64,000 nt of DNA, taken from the NCBI RefSeq assembly GCF_001279525.1, contig NZ_LGDY01000013.1, positions 1 through 64,000 on the forward strand. The letters run 5' to 3'. The position numbers and the translations under genes are program-made. The number at the start of each line of letters is the position of its first letter. The stretch's first letter is position 1. The stretch is from Nocardia sp. NRRL S-836 (GTDB lineage: Bacteria; Actinomycetota; Actinomycetes; Mycobacteriales; Pseudonocardiaceae). The notes under the pieces are model-generated. The model made no database searches and was not told where the DNA came from. It was given only the letters and a program-made list of their open reading frames with translations. Shown here in pieces: positions 60,977-64,000 of the stretch.

Positions 60977-61750
60977 ATGATCAGGCTGATCGCCACCGAC
61001 CTCGACGGCACCCTGCTGCAGCCGGGCGGTGTGCTCAGCGACCGCACCCGCGCCACCCTCGACGCGGTCGACGCGGACGTCGTCGTAGTTACCGCGCGGC
61101 CACCGCGGTTCGTGGCGGACCTGGGGCTGACCGGAACCGCGGTCTGCTCGAACGGGGCGGTGGTCTACGACCTGACGAGCCAGACGGTCACGCACGCGCA
61201 GACGGTGCCGCTGGACGTCGTGCGGACGGTGTCGAAAACGCTGGCGGGGGTCATCCCGGACGTCGGCATCGCGGTCGAGACCGGCCTGGAGGTGTTGTGC
61301 GAGCCCGCTTTCCGCGGGTTCAGCGCCGGCAACCCGCACCGGACGCTGGAGCTGCTCGACCACGTCTTCGACGAGGCGCACCAGGTCGTGCAGATGCTCG
61401 CGTGGGCGCCGGAGCGCGAGTCCGACCACCTGATGGAGATCGCCAGGGAGGCGGTCGGGCAGCACGTGACGGTCACGCACTCGGGCGGGCTCGGGTTGCT
61501 GGAGATCAGCCTGCCCGGTGTGTCGAAGGCCGCCACGCTCGAAGCCCTGTGCGGCACCAGGGGAATCGGCAGGGACGAGGTGGTCGCGTTCGGCGACATG
61601 CCCAACGACCTGTCGGTGCTCGGCTGGGCGGGCACCGCCTACGCGATGGGCAACGCGCACCCGCTCGTGAAGCAGGCCTGCGCGAACCACGCCCCGCCCA
61701 ACACCGAGGACGGCGTCGCGCAGGTCCTCGAACAGCTCTTCCGGCTCTAA
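60977..61750 (+). CDS. HAD family hydrolase, Cof-type
   Basis: A 257-residue HAD phosphatase of subfamily IIB (Cof). Motif I is LIATDLDGTLLQPGG (residues 4-18), motif II VVTARPPRF, and motif IV VVAFGDMPNDLSVLGWAG (GDxxND, about residue 205), with KAATLEALCG supplying the Lys of motif III. The C2B cap lies between. Such enzymes remove phosphate from sugars, nucleotides or cofactors. The 3' end overlaps the convergent NYN gene by 4 bp. Confidence 0.9.
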   Translation: MIRLIATDLDGTLLQPGGVLSDRTRATLDAVDADVVVVTARPPRFVADLGLTGTAVCSNGAVVYDLTSQTVTHAQTVPLDVVRTVSKTLAGVIPDVGIAVETGLEVLCEPAFRGFSAGNPHRTLELLDHVFDEAHQVVQMLAWAPERESDHLMEIAREAVGQHVTVTHSGGLGLLEISLPGVSKAATLEALCGTRGIGRDEVVAFGDMPNDLSVLGWAGTAYAMGNAHPLVKQACANHAPPNTEDGVAQVLEQLFRL

Positions 61751-62091
61751 CGGCGCGGCACCGAGGTGGGGCCGGCCACCTCGGCACCGAGCGCCGTCAC
61801 CCGCCGCCGCAGCTCGCGGTCGGCGGTCACCACCGTCACCGCACGGCCGTCACCCTCGGCCCGCACGACCTCGACGATCGCGTCGTCGCCGGAGCGGTCG
61901 GCGGCGACCACGCGCACGCCGGGAACGCTGGAAACGGTGCGCGCCTTGCCTTCCACGACCAGGACGACCTCCTCGTCGCGGCCGCGCAACGCGTCGCGCA
62001 GGCGTTCGGCCGCGCCCGCGCGGTCGCGCCACCACCCGTCGGGCACCGATCCCACGACGTTGGCGGCGTCGACCACGAGCAACGGCTTCAC
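61747..62091 (-). CDS. NYN/PIN-like ribonuclease-fold protein
   Basis: A 114-residue compact protein with the NYN/YacP-type layout. It opens LLVVDAANVVGSVPDGWW (first acidic residue), then VVAADRSGDDAIVEVVRAEG and VTVVTADRELRRRVTALGAE, giving Asp residues at the three usual catalytic positions. The last pattern (TADRELRRR) is very typical of NYN nucleases. In some genomes such proteins are labelled NTP pyrophosphohydrolase without support. GTG at 62091. RNA is the probable substrate. Confidence 0.75.
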   Translation of the reverse strand: MKPLLVVDAANVVGSVPDGWWRDRAGAAERLRDALRGRDEEVVLVVEGKARTVSSVPGVRVVAADRSGDDAIVEVVRAEGDGRAVTVVTADRELRRRVTALGAEVAGPTSVPRR

Positions 62092-62106
62092 GCCCGTCAG
62101 CCTGCC

Positions 62107-63480
62107 TCAGCCCCGGCGAGCCCGCAGCGCGTCCAGCGAGTCGGGGTCGGCACCGGTGTCGGCGACCGACGCCGAGACCGCGGCGGACACCCCGGCCCAG
62201 CGCCGCACCGCCGCCGTGGCCGCCGCACGCTCGGTTTCCGGCAGCTTCGCGATGTTCGCGCCGTGGTTGCCCGCGGGGACAACGAACGACAGCGAGTCGC
62301 GCGTCCCCGGCCCGATCCGGAACGGTTCCGCGCTCCACGGGTCGTTCTGCCCGTACACGAACAACAATCGGCTGCCCTGGAGGCGCACCCAGCGGTCGAC
62401 GTCCTTCATCGCGTGCCGGTCGAACCGCGGGAACCCGATCTCGGCGGGCACCATCGTGCGCGGCACCGAGACACCGGGGTAGCGCAACAGGTCCGCCACC
62501 GCCGACTCGTCCGCCGCCGGCCAGCCGAGCTGCGTTCCCGCCTGGTAGTAGTACGCCGTGTAGGGCGCGACACCCGCATCGTTGTAGAAGTCCCAGCCGA
62601 CGGTCTTGTCGATGAACGTCCACAGCTCGTCGACGGTCGCACCGGCACCCGGCACGAGCGCGCACTGCTCCTGGGTCCCGTACTGCCAGAACGTGAACGG
62701 CGTGTCCAGCACCAGGACCTCCAGCGCCCGCTGACCGCCGCCGAACTGGCGGAACGTGTACCCGGCGGCCTCCAGCCGGGCGACGAACGCGTCGCGCTGC
62801 CGCAGGATCTGCCGCTGCACGCCTTCGAGCCGCCGGTTGCAGGAGGGGTCGTTGCCCACGCCGCGGATGAACTCGCCGTAGGCGTCCCGGTCGTTCACCA
62901 CGTCGTTCGGCGTGACGTAGGCGATCGTCGCGTCGACGTCACGCGGGAAGAACCGCCGGTGGTAGACCGACGTCATGCCGCCCTTGCTGGCCCCGGTCGA
63001 CAGCCACCTGGCGCCGTAGATCCGTTTGAACGCCGAGACGATCCGGTGGTGGTCGTTGGCGGCCTGCCAGATGTTCAGGTCGCCCCAGTCGGCCGGCGCC
63101 GGGCGTGAGGGCGTGAAGAACCGCTGCTCGACGCTGAGCTGGTTGCCGTCGACCAGCCGGGCCGGTTCGGAGGCACCGACCGTGCCGGGCAGCTGGTAGC
63201 CGGTGGTGTGCAGCACCATCGGGCGGGCGGTGTCCTTGTGCAGCAACGAGAACCGCTGCTCGAACCACTGCCCGCGCGGCCTGCGGTGGTCCGCGGGCTG
63301 CCGGATGCCGAGCACGAACGTCCTGGCGGTGCCGGACGTCCCTTCGCTGATGATCCGCACACCGGGGAGGGCGGCGATGCGGTCCTTGATGTCGGTGGCG
63401 GCGGTCGCGACCGCCGCTGTGGCCGTGACCTGTGCCGATACCAGGCCGAACGCCAGCAGGGAGCGCACGAGTCTGTTCAC
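62107..63480 (-). CDS. Secreted S37 family prolyl tripeptidyl aminopeptidase
   Basis: A 457-residue exported serine peptidase of MEROPS family S37 (Streptomyces PS-10 type). A signal peptide occupies residues 1-28 (LLAFGLVSAQVTATAAVATA). The nucleophile Ser lies in WLSTGASKGGMTSVYHRRFF (about residue 164). YVTPNDVVNDRDAYGEF follows, the Asp is in FVYGQNDPWSAEPF and the His in VPAGNHGANI. It removes tripeptides from protein N-termini outside the cell. GTG at 63480. It is divergent from a second secreted hydrolase gene. Confidence 0.88.
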   Translation of the reverse strand: MNRLVRSLLAFGLVSAQVTATAAVATAATDIKDRIAALPGVRIISEGTSGTARTFVLGIRQPADHRRPRGQWFEQRFSLLHKDTARPMVLHTTGYQLPGTVGASEPARLVDGNQLSVEQRFFTPSRPAPADWGDLNIWQAANDHHRIVSAFKRIYGARWLSTGASKGGMTSVYHRRFFPRDVDATIAYVTPNDVVNDRDAYGEFIRGVGNDPSCNRRLEGVQRQILRQRDAFVARLEAAGYTFRQFGGGQRALEVLVLDTPFTFWQYGTQEQCALVPGAGATVDELWTFIDKTVGWDFYNDAGVAPYTAYYYQAGTQLGWPAADESAVADLLRYPGVSVPRTMVPAEIGFPRFDRHAMKDVDRWVRLQGSRLLFVYGQNDPWSAEPFRIGPGTRDSLSFVVPAGNHGANIAKLPETERAAATAAVRRWAGVSAAVSASVADTGADPDSLDALRARRG

Positions 63481-63617
63481 GCACCGACGCTAGCCAGCGC
63501 GGGCCGGGCGGCGGACCGGCCGATCGGCGGGACTGCAGGTCTCTTGCAGCGGACTTGGAGACGCCTTGCAGACGGGCCCTCGAACCTTGCCCCAAGTCTG
63601 AAGAGGGAGACCGGGGA

Positions 63618-64000
63618 TGAAGGTTCGGGAGTTTCTCGGAACCAGCGTGGTCGCTGTCGCGCTCGTCATGGGAATGGCGAACGTGGCGGCGGCAGACGAC
63701 ATGAGCGTGATGTTCAACTGCGGGACGTACCCCGCGGGCAAGCAGACAGCCAGGGACGAGGCGCTGGCCAGATCCACGACGTGGCTCCAGGCACGGGTGC
63801 CGTACAGCCAGAGCGCCTGTCACAACAACCAGTTCGGTTCGTACCGCACGGACTGCAGCGGCTACCTGTCGATGGTCTGGGGGCTGGGCCACTCCTACAC
63901 GACCGCGACGCTGCACGAGGTCTCGCACACGATCAACCGCGCGGACCTGCAGCCGGGCGACGCGCTGAACTGGCCGGGGCAGCACACGGCGTTGTTCATC
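63618..64000 (+). CDS. Secreted NlpC/P60-like (C40) peptidase, partial at window edge
   Basis: The first 127 residues are present and the gene runs off the right end. A signal peptide covers residues 1-26 (FLGTSVVAVALVMGMANVAA). The mature part has WLQARVPYSQSACHNNQFGS, then YRTDCSGYLSMVWGLG with the catalytic Cys in the C40 DCSG motif. LQPGDALNWPGQHTALFI carries the catalytic His. It should cleave peptidoglycan peptides. ATG at 63618 has AGGGAG seven bases upstream. It is divergent from the S37 peptidase gene. Confidence 0.83.

Noticed and set aside
1..64000. CRISPR array or cas genes
   Set aside because: No regularly spaced direct repeats or Cas-like proteins were seen anywhere in the window.

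Overview
The window is GC-rich chromosomal DNA with long GC3-biased genes, frequent GTG starts, a DnaK-GrpE-DnaJ-HspR operon with HAIR operators, WXG100 proteins, a VanW protein, a PF04020 four-TM protein and a FadE5-type acyl-CoA dehydrogenase. Together these point to an actinomycete. The mix of secreted S37, I36 and DUF6801 proteins fits a Pseudonocardiaceae-type soil organism (Lentzea or Saccharothrix-like), but that placement is inference. No gap between genes exceeds 300 bp; the longest are 37287-37563, 45234-45476 and 23917-24147.

Layout. 1-689: the edge of an insertion sequence abutting the 3' remnant of a surface-protein gene. 686-10740: a GlcD-type oxidase, DedA, an I36 inhibitor, then a sugar cluster (uridine-kinase-like P-loop kinase, PfkB kinase, divergent LacI regulator, sugar isomerase, GH76 mannanase-like enzyme), then TrmH, DUF2784, pyrE and a scramblase-like protein. 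10745-12461: a three-gene orphan WXG100/ESX-substrate operon. 12499-16468: an SDR, a tail-only LAxTG membrane peptide, a membrane protein, and an XRE regulator divergent from an aldo/keto reductase. 16520-30448: the heat-shock regulon (clpB; dnaK-grpE-dnaJ-hspR) with three HspR operators, interspersed with a DHA2 efflux pump, glyA under a ZTP riboswitch, a flavohemoglobin, a PPOX protein and a TetR/epimerase pair with duplicated operators. 30636-39131: a DUF4097 lipoprotein, an SMR pump with TetR, a large membrane Fe-S reductase, Uma2, a PF04020 protein, MarR, a CDF transporter and dcd.

39215-43141: tRNA-Gly(CCC) followed by a lower-GC restriction-modification island: two GIY-YIG endonuclease-type proteins in tandem, divergent from a C5 cytosine methyltransferase and a Vsr nuclease with an N-terminal extension. 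This is the clearest accessory block and the best candidate for a new system.

43176-64000: a sodium:solute symporter, a LuxR regulator, TetR with a frameshifted FAD monooxygenase, a FadE5-like dehydrogenase, a drug-efflux MFS gene behind a leader-peptide attenuator, DUF1206, VanW, an orphan GroES in an operon with a thioredoxin-NHL protein, a monooxygenase behind a 24-bp palindrome, a DUF6801 protein, PucR, dienelactone hydrolase, HAD, NYN, an S37 peptidase and the start of a C40 peptidase.

Regulatory themes readable from the DNA are HAIR control of chaperones, ZTP sensing for glyA, likely drug-induced translational attenuation, and a shared GGTTACT-N4-AGTAACC-type palindrome before the Fe-S reductase and the acyl-CoA dehydrogenase genes. 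Family calls come from reading motifs by eye; no database search was run.
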